From assembly GCF_002575655.3 (NCBI RefSeq), contig NC_053039.3, forward strand, positions 375,325,633 through 375,389,632: a stretch of DNA of 64,000 nucleotides, read 5' to 3'. Each line of letters opens with the position of its first letter. Positions within the stretch are counted from its first letter, which is position 1. Made by a program: the position numbers and the translations under genes. A model generated the notes under the pieces. The model was not told the origin of the DNA. It saw only the letters and a program-made list of their open reading frames with translations, and made no database searches. Of the stretch, positions 24,750 through 34,700 are shown one piece after another. The DNA is from Aegilops tauschii subsp. strangulata (taxonomy: Eukaryota > Streptophyta > Magnoliopsida > Poales > Poaceae).

Positions 24750-25440
24750 GCCGCCTTCATCGATATTTGTGCATGTCTCTGTGTCGCCGAGCCTGCCATT
24801 GGCGCCTCTTCCCCACGATCAGCACACGATTCCTCCCCCGTCCTATGTTTCAATTCTGAGCAGCTGCTCTATATGCATCTGCTGATGTAATCTGTACTAA
24901 ATCAAGCAAATCACTATATATATCATTCTTCATTGGGTATCCTTTTGCACTAAAGTAAGAGGGTTTTGATAGTTAGCGATTCAAGATAATTTTTTGTGAA
25001 ATGGTAACCACTGCACGTTTGGTACACAAGAATCTATTAAATGTTGCAGTTGTTAGCAATGCAATTGGTTCTATGCGTTTCAGTAGTATATATTTACTGT
25101 TGCATTTTTATTTTTCTTCCAACCGTGTTGGGTCTCAACTGCATATTTTTCAACTCCATCACATGTTTCAACAGAATGCCGTGTTTGGACGATATTTTCA
25201 ACTACACCCTTTCAACTGCATCTCACATGTTGATACTACATTTTCGATCGTGTCTGATATCTTTTTTGGTGGGTATTTTGGTAGTGAAAATTCTAGTTTT
25301 TTTAGTCTATACTAGTGAAAGTTCTAGTTTTTTTTAGTCTATACTAGTGAAAGTTCTAGTGCACAAAGAATAGTAAGATGCAAATTCCCAAATTGTGAAG
25401 CATGAACTGGGCTTGTACGAGAGGCTTAGGGCGTCCCATT
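24750..25440. other. Intergenic, no gene recognised
   Basis: About 700 bp of unique-looking, AT-rich sequence separates the repeats from the HOX4-like gene. I see no coding frame of substance, only a short tandem repeat at 25283-25361. Confidence 0.5.
25283..25361 (+). repeat. Short tandem repeat, 31-32 bp unit
   Basis: There are two and a half copies of a unit starting AGTGAAAGTTCTAG and ending AGTCTATACT (25283, 25314, 25346). The first copy has one base change and the T-run varies by one base. Confidence 0.85.
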
Positions 25441-25473
25441 CCAGTGCAGGCCGTCTTATCAGTCCACGACCCT

Positions 25474-25478
25474 ACGTG
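25474..25478 (+). promoter_or_regulatory. ACGTG (ABRE/G-box core) upstream of HOX4-like gene
   Basis: CTACGTGCA contains an ACGTG core about 190 bp before the likely TATA box. HD-Zip I genes are often ABA- or drought-responsive, but a single core motif is weak evidence. Confidence 0.25.
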
Positions 25479-25663
25479 CACGCAGCACCTCTGAACCGAT
25501 CAGTAAAAAAGATCGCGCTTGGGCTCGCAAATTGCCGTGCGACGCGTGCAGGGGGTCCTAACCATGGTCAGCTCCTGACCGCACCGCCCCCTCCACCTAA
25601 CCCGAGCGCCGAGCCGGAGGAACACGGCCCCGCCCCGCCTGTCTCTCTCTCCCTCCCTCTCCC

Positions 25664-25673
25664 CTTTATTAAA
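25664..25673 (+). promoter_or_regulatory. Probable TATA box of HOX4-like gene
   Basis: CTTTATTAAA follows a CT-rich patch (Y-patch-like) and precedes the coding start by about 380 bp, a reasonable leader length for this gene type. Not proven. Confidence 0.4.
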
Positions 25674-25684
25674 CGCACACGGAA

Positions 25685-25795
25685 ATGCAGCACGCAGTGT
25701 TGGGGAAACGGAAAGGAAACCCGGAAAAGAAAACAGAGCAGGACTCCACTCCACACTCCACTCTCCTCCCCCTCCTCACTCTTTTTGGATCGTAA
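25685..25795 (+). other. Upstream ORF 1 in HOX4-like leader
   Basis: ATG at 25685 opens a 36-codon frame ending TAA at 25793-25795. It lies only about 20 bp after the putative TATA box, so it may fall upstream of the transcription start. Basic and Pro/Leu-containing peptide; no recognised motif. Confidence 0.3.
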
Positions 25796-25882
25796 GGAAA
25801 CGCGGAAGAAAAATCCATACGCGATCGTGGAGGGGAGGACATTTTGATCGGTGTTGGTTTCCCAAGGCGGAGACGAGGGTAC

Positions 25883-25987
25883 ATGGTGGCCGTCATGGAT
25901 CGAGGCGTGGACGGGAGGACGGGGAGGGGCCAGCAGTGGAGGCGCGCGAGCCCTTTCTCCCGCTCTTTGCTCCTCTTCTCGCAGTAA
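25883..25987 (+). other. Upstream ORF 2 in HOX4-like leader
   Basis: ATG at 25883 (second in-frame ATG at 25895) opens a 34-codon Arg/Gly-rich frame that stops at 25985-25987, 62 bp before the main start. It lies well within the expected 5' leader and could reduce translation of the main frame. Some HD-Zip I genes are known to carry regulatory upstream ORFs; whether this peptide is conserved is not visible here. Confidence 0.4.
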
Positions 25988-26049
25988 TCGGGGAAGGTGG
26001 TGGTGGTGGTGGTGGTGCCGGTGCCATCTGAATTTCTGTGGAACTCGCC

Positions 26050-27047
26050 ATGAAGCGGCCCGGCGGCGGAAACCCCTCCTCCCACCTCCAGATGGCCAGC
26101 CCCAATGGTAAATTGCCAGCCCTCTTTCTTTCTTTCTTTCTTTCTGATGGGAATTCGTTCTGTGGAGGTGAAGGGCGCGGAAATCTGAGTCTTTGTGTGC
26201 GTGTTTGATTAGATATGGACTACGGCGTGGTCGGGATGGAGGCGGACGGGGACGCGGAGGAGGAGATGATGGCGTGCGGCGGCGGCGGCGGCTGCGGGGG
26301 AGGGGAGAAGAAGCGGCGGCTGAGCGCGGAGCAGGTGCGCGCCCTGGAGCGGAGCTTCGAGGTGGAGAACAAGCTGGAGCCGGAGCGCAAGGCGCGGCTG
26401 GCGCGCGACCTTGGCCTGCAGCCGCGCCAGGTCGCCGTCTGGTTCCAGAACCGCCGGGCGCGCTGGAAGACCAAGCAGCTCGAGCGCGACTACAACGCGC
26501 TGCGCCACTCGTACGACGCGCTCCGCGTCGACCACGACGCCCTCCGCCGCGACAAGGAGGCCCTCCTCGCCGAGGTCCGTGCCGCTCACGCCCGCTTCTT
26601 AGTATTGTACGTGCGCAATGGCTGATGCTCGATGCTTGCGCGCCTCGTGTGATACAGATCAAGGATCTGAAGGGAAAGCTGGGGGACGAGGAGGCCGCGG
26701 CCAGCTTCACGTCGGTGAAGGAGGAGCCGGCGGCGTCCGACGGCCCGCCGCCCGCGGGCATGGGGTCATCCGACAGCGACTCGAGCGGGGTGCTGAACGA
26801 CACGGACGCGACCGGCGCCACGCCAACAGAGGAGGCGCCGGCTCCGGAGATGGGGACGCTGCTCGGCGGGCCCGGGGCGGCCGGCGCGGCGGCGGCGGGG
26901 CACGGGCAGGTGTTCCTGCACGGGAATTTCCTGAAGGTGGAGGAGGACGAGACGGGGTTCCTGGACGACGAGGAGCCGTGCGGGGGGTTCTTCGCCGACG
27001 AGCCGCCGCTGGCGTGGTGGACGGAGCCGACGGATCCCTGGAAATGA
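26050..27047 (+). CDS. HOX4: HD-Zip class I transcription factor (HOX4-like)
   Basis: Three exons, 26050-26107, 26213-26574 and 26658-27047, join in frame (GT-AG introns) to 269 residues. After an acidic N-terminus and a Gly run, the homeodomain spans about residues 51-107 with helix 3 [11 protein letters not shown] (residues 95-105). It is followed directly by a leucine zipper with Leu at 109, 116, 123, 130, 137 and 144, the class I arrangement. The C-terminus is acidic, carries the [10 protein letters not shown] and [13 protein letters not shown] blocks typical of rice HOX4 and ends Trp-Trp-Thr-Glu and Asp-Pro-Trp-Lys. Such proteins bind CAATNATTG-type sites as dimers in the nucleus and regulate growth and stress responses. 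The start was chosen because the short first exon (MKRPGGGN...) matches the family N-terminus. Intron 1 holds a TTTC microsatellite (26124-26145), the leader a GGT microsatellite (25996-26016). All key residues are intact. The orthology call is from recalled family similarity. Confidence 0.93.
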
Positions 27048-27101
27048 GGCGCGGCAGAGAGCGAGAGACTCGGTGGGAGACGACGGACACCTCGCGCGGG
27101 G

Positions 27102-27107
27102 AATAAA
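27102..27107 (+). terminator. Poly(A) signal AATAAA
   Basis: AATAAA lies 55 bp after the HOX4-like stop codon and is the best polyadenylation signal candidate, followed by T-rich sequence. Confidence 0.5.
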
Positions 27108-27119
27108 AGATTAGTGAAG

Positions 27120-28282
27120 AAAGCAGGGGCTTTTCTGAAATTTTTGTAAATCTCGTTTTTATCTAGTCCTTTCCTGTCAAACCCTCGCCGTCGCTAGGCA
27201 GCCAGCATCAGCAATAGTACTACTACTACTACTAGTGCCATTTCCGCCCCTGCTCTTTCAGCTATTTCCTTTTTCCTCCCATAAACCCTTGCCTTTTAGC
27301 TAAAAACTTAAATGTTTAAGTTAAGCTGGACTCAAGTGTAAAAAGCTACACGGGATAGGGACAAGGGGAAAAGGACAGTGTGGAGCGAGCAGTGAAGAGG
27401 AAGGGAGGGAGCAGCAAGCAACGACGGGCGGGCCACGGAACAGCGTCGCTGTTGGGTGGGCCCCGGAGGCCACGTGAAGCGCAGGCATTGGGCCTCCCAT
27501 TGACCGGGCTGGCCTAAGCTTTAGCGCTTGATGGCAGCGCGCAGAGTCGTAACCGACAGCCATCCGCCCCGCGACGCCAACGTGCCTGGCCCAGTCCGCG
27601 CCCCCTTCGTCCACGGCGGGCCTCCCCCGCGAGAGCGACCGCCGACGGCGACCCGCGCGTACGTGCGTGGTGGCGCACGCGCTCGCTCTCCCCCGTCGTC
27701 GCCGGTTCCCTCGGATCGAGCCCTCGCGCTTTCCCTGCTATTCTCGTACGTAGTAGCAGTTGTTGTGCCGCCGTCGAACCTGATGCACGCTCCCCCGGTA
27801 CAAGAAAGAAACAAAGAAATCATGTGGAGATCGGAGCGCGGCTCTCATGATGCCAAGCCTTTTGGAGGCTATAGAATAGGCCCCTCGCGCCTGGAGATTC
27901 CGTGGGCAGCGGGCGCGTCGCCGTGCCAATCGAGTGCGTTTTGGAAGATCTGGTGACCGTGATGATGGGCAATCAGGCGCGGCACGTACTACTCGATCCA
28001 GGAGTGGTAGCCCGTGGTGGGGGAAGGAGGAAAGATCGCCGGAGCCGTGGCCGCCGTGCCCGTGCGGAATATTCTGTCAGAATGATTACCGGCACCGGTC
28101 CGGTTAAGTAAGACTCCCGGCGTGCATGCCGTGCTTTGCCCACCTGAAACCTCGTGCTGCTGGTATATTGTTCGAATGCGGCCGAGCGCTTCTCCGGCTA
28201 GACTCGCTCTTGTTTATGCCCCTCGAAGCAGACGATTCCTCGCTGCTCAACTGTCGATTTTTTGTTTTGTTTGTAACACTAC
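27120..28282. other. Intergenic, no gene recognised
   Basis: This stretch contains a TAC microsatellite (27218-27233), GC-rich sequence at 27420-27760 with frames on several strands that show no domain, and a CG-rich patch near 27990-28110. I see no supported gene; parts could be downstream UTR or decayed repeat. Confidence 0.5.
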
Positions 28283-28285
28283 TTA

Positions 28286-29998
28286 AAGCAACTCCAATGG
28301 GGGTCCCAACGCGCCGACCCAAACTCAAATCGTGCCCTTCTGGTGTCCGTGCCGACTCATTTCCGGCCCAAAATTGCGCCCGAAATGTGTCGGCGCGGAC
28401 GCGAAGCGGACGCGCCGCGCGTCTCCTCGCCGTCCGCCGCGTCCCCACCTGGCGGCCACCCAATTTATGACGACCACCGACCGCGGGCCCACGCGTCAGC
28501 CAATGGAAGTGTCCTTTTTTAACCACGCGTGCGGCAGGGTCGGCCTCATCCACTTCTCCCGTCCACATCTGGCCCCCACCACTCCCTTTGCTTCCTCGTC
28601 GGCGACCGCAAACCCTAGCCATGGGCCTCTTCGGCAGCAGCAATGGCAAGGGCACCCCCGGCGCCTCGTCCTCCCGTGCTCACCTTCCCCCTTCTCCTCC
28701 TCCTCCGGCGGCGACGCGTTTCCGCCCTGGTCGCCGGCGCCTGCACATCCCGGTGCATCAATCGCGGTGGCACTGGGAGTACAGGCAGCCATTGCCGTAC
28801 CCCGATGTCACGCTGCCGCACCATTGGCATCTGGATCCGCAGCGGATCCCGGTGCCGGCGGTTCCTCGTACTCAATGGGCGCACGACGACGAGGTGCGCA
28901 GGCGCCGCGCGCAGCTCACGCCGGAGCAGCGTCGGCTGCCAGAGTACGCCGCCGACTCCCCCAACTGGGAGGCGTGGTTCGCCCTCAAACACGAGGAGCA
29001 ACGTGCACTCGGGTGTCGACGCCGTCCCGCCGCCGTTCCCACCGCCGCCCCCGTAGGTAGAGCCGGAGGACATGGAGGCGGAGGCGGAGTACCAAGCCGC
29101 CCTCGAGGAGGCCCTGCAGCACGCGCTGGAGGCTAGCCGCCTCGAGGAGGACGTGCACTGGGATGGGCTGGAGCAAGCTCTTGCCCTGTCGGCAGCGGGG
29201 GACTCTGTCCACACCCCGCTCTTCGTGCCGCCACCGCCACCGTCGCCGCCCGTCCAGCCCAAGCCGGAGCCGGAGCCGGAGCCGACGCGTAAGCGCTCCC
29301 CGCCTCCACCCGCTTGGCCGAAGGAGGCCTACTCGTGGACGGGCCAGTGCCGCGAGTGGGTGAGCGCGCCTCCCGTCCACTTCGCCGCGACGCTAGAGGA
29401 GGAGGCGACCCACCTCGAGCGACGGAAGGAGCACTGGCTCCGCCAGGAGCAGGCCGACGGCGAGGAGCAGATGCGCTACGACGCCATGCTCCAACGCGAC
29501 ACGGAGGCGCTCCGGCTCGAGGAAGAGGAGGAGGAGGAGCGCGCGGCTTGCCGCAATGCCGCCGCCCCAGCAAACGCCGGAGGAGGCTGTCCTGGCAGCG
29601 TATCAGGCGGCGTTCAGGTGGGCTGGCCCTGCTCCGGTCTTCATCGACCTCACCGACGACGGCGTCGTCGACGGCAAGGGCAAGATTAAGGCCGACGACG
29701 TCTAGGGCAGCGTGCCGGGCGGCAGCAGGCGGGCGCAGACTTTTTTTAATGTTTTATTTAATGTTTATTAGATTTAGGTAGACTTTAGCCCGCGTTTGAC
29801 CGGCCACTTTATGTTTAATTATGTTTATTTATGTTTATTTCGTGCAACTTATTATTATTTTCCCACGGCGGCACATTGGGGTTGGCCTCCCCGTTGAGCG
29901 GTCAAGCCGACTCATTTTAAAATGCGGACGCGTTTCCGCCTGGCCGACCCGAACGAACAAAGCGCGCATCCGTTTGGGTCGTTCCGTTGGAGTTGCTC
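28286..29998 (+). mobile_element. Harbinger-like DNA transposon, non-autonomous
   Basis: The ends AAGCAACTCC (28286) and GGAGTTGCTC (29998) are inverted repeats differing at the outermost base, and are flanked by TTA on both sides (28283-28285, 29999-30001), the TWA target duplication of PIF/Harbinger elements. Subterminal regions share GACCC and GACGCG-type GC-rich words. The 1.7-kb interior holds one broken ORF and no transposase, so movement would need a helper. The superfamily is inferred from the 3-bp duplication. Confidence 0.65.
28621..29705 (+). pseudogene. Transposon passenger ORF, frameshifted
   Basis: A frame starting at 28621 encodes a basic, Pro/His/Trp-rich N-terminus with PLPYPDVTLPHHWHLDP-like and SPNWEAWF-like blocks. 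It continues in a second frame from about 29020 with Glu/Ala-rich coiled-coil-like sequence and a PPPPPSPPVQ stretch, and finishes in a third frame from about 29580 with an acidic IDLTDDG tail and TAG at 29703. Two +1 shifts therefore break an ancestral ORF of about 360 codons. I recognise this type of protein as frequent inside grass transposons, but no biochemical function is known to me. It is not a transposase (no DDE signature visible). Confidence 0.55.
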
Positions 29999-30001
29999 TT
30001 A

Positions 30002-30830
30002 CAGTGTAGTGAGAGGACGGACAGCGTCAGGTGCTCTTCACGTACGTGCCCGACTCGCTGTCACGCACTGCTGGACGATTCCGATAAGAATCCATGCCGT
30101 TTCGTCTTGCTTTTCTCTACGGGGACATGGATTTGATGTGCGAACGAGACATTTGGATCGAGATTGAGGTGTCTCGCAGGTGGTGAAACTGTGAATGCAT
30201 GGATCCAGACAGACTGAAACCCATGGTCCAGAGCTGCTTGGCGGGCGACAGCTTGCAATCAACGGTGACCCATGACCGGGTCAGTGTGCATGTACCACCA
30301 CCGTACCTGCCGATGATCAATGCCAGCGCCTAGGGGTGCAAAAAGAAACGACAGCAGCATATACAAGACCAAAAATTCCCGGCAATTACGTTGAGAATGG
30401 CATATGTGACTCACGAGATACTATAAATTGGAGGTGATTCTTGGGCGCGTCTGTAACTTGCAAGGAAACGTTAGGGCTGATGTTGACGGCCTTGCGATTT
30501 AGAAAGGAAAATTGTCCTGCTGCTACTACATGACATGCATGTAGTTGCTCCTATATCCACATCACTCAAAGTTGATTTAGCCCCTTGTCTAATATTCGTG
30601 GCCTATCACATCGAAATTCGTCAACCTTCGTTTCCTCCCCCTGCATTTTTCTGGCCGCGAGCCCACGACAGCAATGGCCCGAATGAGTATGATAGTTGAC
30701 GATATCTGCACAGCGGGGCTTACAGAACAAACGATAATTAACAACCCCAGCTCGTGAACTATTATATCCCTATATTTGTAATCTAAAGGAAAAAAAGTAA
30801 ACCATTTAGTTCAATTTTTGTTCATACTAC
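30002..30830. other. Intergenic, no gene recognised
   Basis: No frame, RNA or repeat structure stands out in these 830 bp. Confidence 0.5.
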
Positions 30831-31540
30831 AATGATTTGGGCTCTGGATCAGCAGATCCTATTTGCAACCCGCGGGTGGGCAAACAGAAGTGGCTTTGCA
30901 GCAACACCAGAAGGTGGGCCAGCCCAGTTTGCGGCAGCGCGTTCGCTGCTTCCTTTTCTTCTGTTGTTTTTTTTACTTTCTGGTTTTTTATTTGTTTGGT
31001 TTTTTCTTTCATTAAACATGACGAACAATTTTTAATACATGGTGACAAAATTATTAAAAACTATTCAGAATTTCAAAATGCGTTCTAATTTTCAAAAAAT
31101 GTTCAAAATTCTAAATTTTGTTTGCGCTTCCACGAATTGTTCATAATTTCAGATTTTTTTTTCCGTTTTTGCACTTTTTTCTCATGTTTTCTAGCTCACA
31201 ATTCAAAAAAACTCTTCGGAATTCCAAATCTGTTCACATTGATTTTTCTTTCATGATTTCAATTTTTGTCATTTTTATATTTCCTTTTCAATTTTAAAAT
31301 TTGCTTAGAACTAAAAGAAGTTCGTAATTTAAATTTTGTTAGAATTCAATAAAAAATCACATGGTTGAATCTTTTTATCACATTTTTAAAAACTGTTCAT
31401 ATTTTTGAAAAAAAATCACTTTTCAAAGCAAACAAAAAAACAAGAACTGTTTTTTAAATGAAAAACAGAATAAAAACGATGAGGAAAATATAAAAAGAAG
31501 CTTAGTTAGCAAAGTGGGCCAGGCCATTTGTGTAGGCTTC
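30831..31540. repeat. AT-rich GAAC/TTTTT repeat block
   Basis: A degenerate stretch dominated by short words such as TTCAAAATT and GTTCATA, bounded by GGGCC-containing segments (30918, 31517). It belongs with the composite repeats described downstream. No gene is seen. Confidence 0.5.
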
Positions 31541-31600
31541 AATGAATCCACTCCTAGTAGACGCACACGAGCGTCAACTAGGAGGCATTCCCTATTTGGC

Positions 31601-31647
31601 GCTGCAGGCGCCCGTTACAGGCCATTTTGCTAGCGGGCGCCTGCAGC
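31601..31647. repeat. GGCGCC hairpin
   Basis: GCTGCAGGCGCCCGTTA (31601-31617) pairs with TAGCGGGCGCCTGCAGC (31631-31647) with one G-T pair and a 13-base loop. Related hairpins occur at 59861-59914 and 60415-60458. Confidence 0.8.
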
Positions 31648-31726
31648 AAACGCCCCCTCCCCAGGACTGGGCGGGCCCATCAAGTGTTCTTTTTCTGCTT
31701 TCCAAAACTAAAAAACAACGATTATT

Positions 31727-31796
31727 CTAGGATTCGAACCGCCTGCATGGTTTGTTGCACACAGCAGTAACCACCACGCCACCACTGCTAAGTGTG
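31727..31796 (-). other. tRNA-like module with A and B boxes
   Basis: On minus, TGGCGTGGTGGTTA (31781-31768) resembles a pol III A box and GGTTCGAATCC (31740-31730) is an exact B box, about 27 bases apart edge to edge. I could not fold a convincing full cloverleaf with an acceptor stem, so I call it tRNA-like and not a tRNA gene. It lies next to a GGCGCC hairpin and an AT-rich array. Confidence 0.5.
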
Positions 31797-31829
31797 CATA
31801 CTTCCATCTTCACATCTCATCATCCATTT

Positions 31830-32560
31830 TGTTTCCTGTTTTCCATTTTCTCTTTTCTCTTTTTTTTGCTTTTTCCTGTTTTCGTTTTTCTTTTTTGGTT
31901 TTCTGTTTCGTTCTTCTATTTCCCGTTTTAATTTCCCTTTTTCGTTCTTCTTTTCTGTTCTATTTTTCTCTTCTTCTTGGTAGGATGGACCTTTTTTCAA
32001 TATTGATGATTTTTTTGAATGCAACGAAGTCTTTTCCATATTCGATGAAACTCTTTTTTAAAGCAGTGAACTTTTATTTCAATTTTGTCAACTTTTTTTC
32101 ATATTCGGTGAACTTTTTCCAAAAACGATGATTTTTTTTACAAATTTTGATGAACTTTTTCTCAATATTTATGAACGTATTTTTAAAATTGATGAACTAT
32201 ATTCAAAATCAATGAACTCTTTTCCAAATTTGTGAACTTTTTCAAAATCGATGAACTTTTTATCAAATTTGCGAACTTTTTCTTCGGGTGATGAACTTTT
32301 TTTCTTTTTTACGAACTCATCCAAAATTCTATGAACCTTTTTTTTCAAATTCGTACCTGTTTCCATTTTTTTAGAAGTCTGTTTCAAATTGATACTTTCT
32401 TCTTAAAATTATTTTCATTGGATATATATTATATATGTTAACTAGAGGAATGGTCAAATAGAGATTTTGTGTATTTGTTAAATTTTTTGAAATTTATGAT
32501 TTTTTTCGAAATTTATGAATTTTTTTTCAATTTGTGAAATTTCCCCGAATAATTTATACT
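31830..32560. repeat. ATGAACTTTTT degenerate array
   Basis: T-rich sequence passes into a loose array of GATGAACTTTTTTC and TTTGTGAACTTTTTC units about 25-35 bp apart (32040-32360). Equivalent arrays occur at 34170-34550, 59945-60365 and 61940-63130. No coding role is seen. Confidence 0.7.
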
Positions 32561-32600
32561 GATCAAATAGATACGTTCTCCCTGCTAGTAGAACAACCAA

Positions 32601-32672
32601 GTTAGCTCTGTCTAGTGGTTGTAGTGCCACCCTCTTTAGGTTAGGATCCCTGGTTCGAAACCCACCTGAGGT
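32601..32672 (+). other. tRNA-like module with A and B boxes
   Basis: On plus, TGTCTAGTGGTTGTAG (from 32609) resembles an A box and GGTTCGAAACC (32652-32662) a B box. There is no clear cloverleaf. It sits between an AT-rich array and GGCGCC-containing sequence, as the other modules do. Confidence 0.45.
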
Positions 32673-32875
32673 ATTCAACGAGATGAATTTCTTTTTTTCT
32701 TTCTGACAGGGGCATGTTGCTGGGCCGGCCCAAGTGAAGCCACGCGGGCGCCAGTTTCTTGATCGGGCGCCAGAAGCGCCGATTAGGGGCTCCCCAACTA
32801 GGAGCTCTCCTTCTCACAGGAAATACATCGAAATCACTAATTAAGGAGTACTCGTTGCAAAGAACACTCCAACTT

Positions 32876-32928
32876 CCCAGGTCACGACAAGTGGCGCACA
32901 TGCAGCGCGCCACTTGTCGCAACCTGGG
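32876..32928. repeat. 22-bp inverted repeat hairpin
   Basis: CCCAGGTCACGACAAGTGGCGC (32876-32897; 20 of 22 bases complementary) pairs with 32907-32928 across a 9-base loop. The paired core is CGACAAGTGGCGC. Shorter relatives of the core (GCGCCAAGTGGCAC) occur near 33705. Confidence 0.85.
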
Positions 32929-33104
32929 AGATTTCCCTTTTTTCATAGATCCGTTTACTCAAAACGTTTTATCTCTTAAACCGTGCGTCCAAATCTCAAA
33001 CCGTTTTCACCATTGAATTCTTCGCATCGAGATCTTCAAAACTATATCACATGTTGATAGGTTTTAGCGAACTTTTTTTCACGAAAAAATCAAACAAAAA
33101 AACC

Positions 33105-33540
33105 AAACCGGGAGCACGGCTTTTTTCCCTTTCCGAAAGAGGCACGCCCGTGCCTCTCGCGAAATCACAACCGTGCCTCTCGCGGAAGGAAAACCGTGAC
33201 TCTCGTGGAAGGGAAAAAAATAGAAAACACGTTTTTTTCCTTTCCGAAAGAGGCACGCCCGTGACTTTCGCGAAAGCACAACCGTGCCTCTGGCGAAAAC
33301 AAAATCGTGACTCTCGCGAAAGAAAAAAACAGAAAACGCGTATTTTTTCCCTTTCCGAGAGGCACGGCCGTGACTCTCGCGAAAGCACAACCGTGCTTCT
33401 CGCGAAAGAAAAAAAGCAGAAAATACGTCTTTTTTTCGTTTCCGAAAGGCACGGCCGTGACTCTCGCTAAAGCACAACCGTGCATCTCGTGGAAGAAAAA
33501 CCGTGACTTTTCGTGAAAGAAAAAAAAGTATTTTTTCGCG
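33105..33540 (+). repeat. Tandem repeat, about 90-110 bp unit
   Basis: Four units begin at about 33119, 33230, 33339 and 33427 with a CTTTCCGAAAG-like word followed by GGCACGCCCGTG or GGCACGGCCGTG, CTCTCGCGAAAG and an A-run. Internal sub-repeats (CGTGCCTCTCGCG) exist. Frames in this region on both strands are repeat artefacts. Confidence 0.8.
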
Positions 33541-33649
33541 CAAATTTTTTTTCGAATTTTTTTTAGTCGAAAAGCTAAGGAAGACCGGGGGAAAACCAAA
33601 ACGTCGAAAAAACCTGAGAAAAAAGTTTTAAAAGCCGAAAATGCGTGCG

Positions 33650-34135
33650 GAAAAAAAAACTGGAGGGAGCGTCCAGAGCGCGACACGTGGCAAATGGCTG
33701 AGAGCGCGCCAAGTGGCACTGATTGTTGCGAGGCTCCCGAAGAAGCGCTCGTTAACTACTTGCTCTCGAAATACTAGTTGCGCGCCAAGTGACGTTGATC
33801 GTTGCGAGGCACGGCCGAACAGGCCGGCGCCCACTTCAGTCTGGTTGTGTCAACGATGAAATTTTACAACAATTAGCTGGGTGCTCCTATTCAGCGCTGT
33901 TAGCGTCGGGGAACACGACTGACGCTGTCTACAGCGCCCAGTGGGCCAACCCACTAAGGTGGAGCGCACAAACTGGTATTAAAACCGCGCAAACACCGAA
34001 AAAATGCGCTTCCGCGACCAATCGAACTTGCGCCCTACAATCTTGCACATGTTTGGCTAACCACTACGGCAGCTTCAAGAAAAGGCTAACAACGACGGCA
34101 TGTCGTTGCACGTGACTAATACAATGCTAACTATT
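33650..34135. other. Repeat flank, no gene
   Basis: Contains GCGCGCCAAGTGGCAC-like words at 33705 and a related GCGCGCCAAGTGACG at 33780, and a GGCC-rich part. It looks like the end region of the composite repeat. No gene is seen. Confidence 0.4.
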
Positions 34136-34169
34136 ATAGCCGCTCATACATGATTTTCTTTAAAGAAAA

Positions 34170-34550
34170 TTGAAACTTCATAGATTTTGAAAAGAGTTCG
34201 TGAACATGAAAAAAAAACGTTGCCCTGTTCAAATAAAGTTCATCAATTTTGAAAAATAGTTCACACGAATTTGAAAAAAGTTCATCATTTTTTTTAAAAG
34301 TTCATTGAATTTGAAAAGAAGGTCATTGAATTTTTAAAAAGTCTTTTTGCGGGTAAAAAAGTTCATCAAATTTGGAATATAAGTTTATCGAATTTGGAAA
34401 AAAATCATCGATTTCTAAAAAAAGTTCACCAAAATCTAAAAAAAGTTCGTCTAATTTGAAAAAAGTTCTGCAAATTTGAAAGATGTTCATCACTTCTGAA
34501 AAAATATCATCGATTTGTAGAGATTTCATGCATTTAAGAAAAGAAAAAAT
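34170..34550. repeat. AAAAAGTTCATC degenerate array
   Basis: This is the reverse complement of the array type at 32040-32360: units such as AAAAAGTTCATCAATTTG recur about every 25-30 bp. Confidence 0.75.
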
Positions 34551-34641
34551 AAACAGAAGAGAAGAAACAAAATGTACAAAACATGGGCATTTCCTATACG
34601 TATAAATATAAGAAAGAAGGTTGTATGCAACAGCGAGAGGT

Positions 34642-34700
34642 TGGCGTGGTGGTTAGTGTACTTCCCTGTCCAATGGTGAGATCACCACTTTCGCACACAC
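34642..34700 (+). other. Degenerate tRNA-like module
   Basis: TGGCGTGGTGGTTA (34642-34655) is identical to the A-box-like word of the module at 31727-31796, but no good B box follows. It lies beside an AT-rich array, as with the other modules. Confidence 0.35.

Noticed and set aside
25568..26821. 417-codon minus frame across the HOX4-like gene
   Set aside because: Antisense shadow of GC-rich exons; low-complexity Arg/Pro/Ser product without domain.
31727..31796. Possible functional tRNA genes here and at 32601 and 61731
   Set aside because: A and B boxes are present but I could not form acceptor and anticodon stems of a complete tRNA, and all lie inside repeats.
33105..33540. CRISPR-like array
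   Set aside because: The units are contiguous, without unique spacers, and the sequence is clearly plant nuclear.
33051..33719. Overlapping ORFs over 100 codons on both strands
   Set aside because: They are produced by the 90-110 bp tandem repeat and show repeating peptide blocks with no start context.
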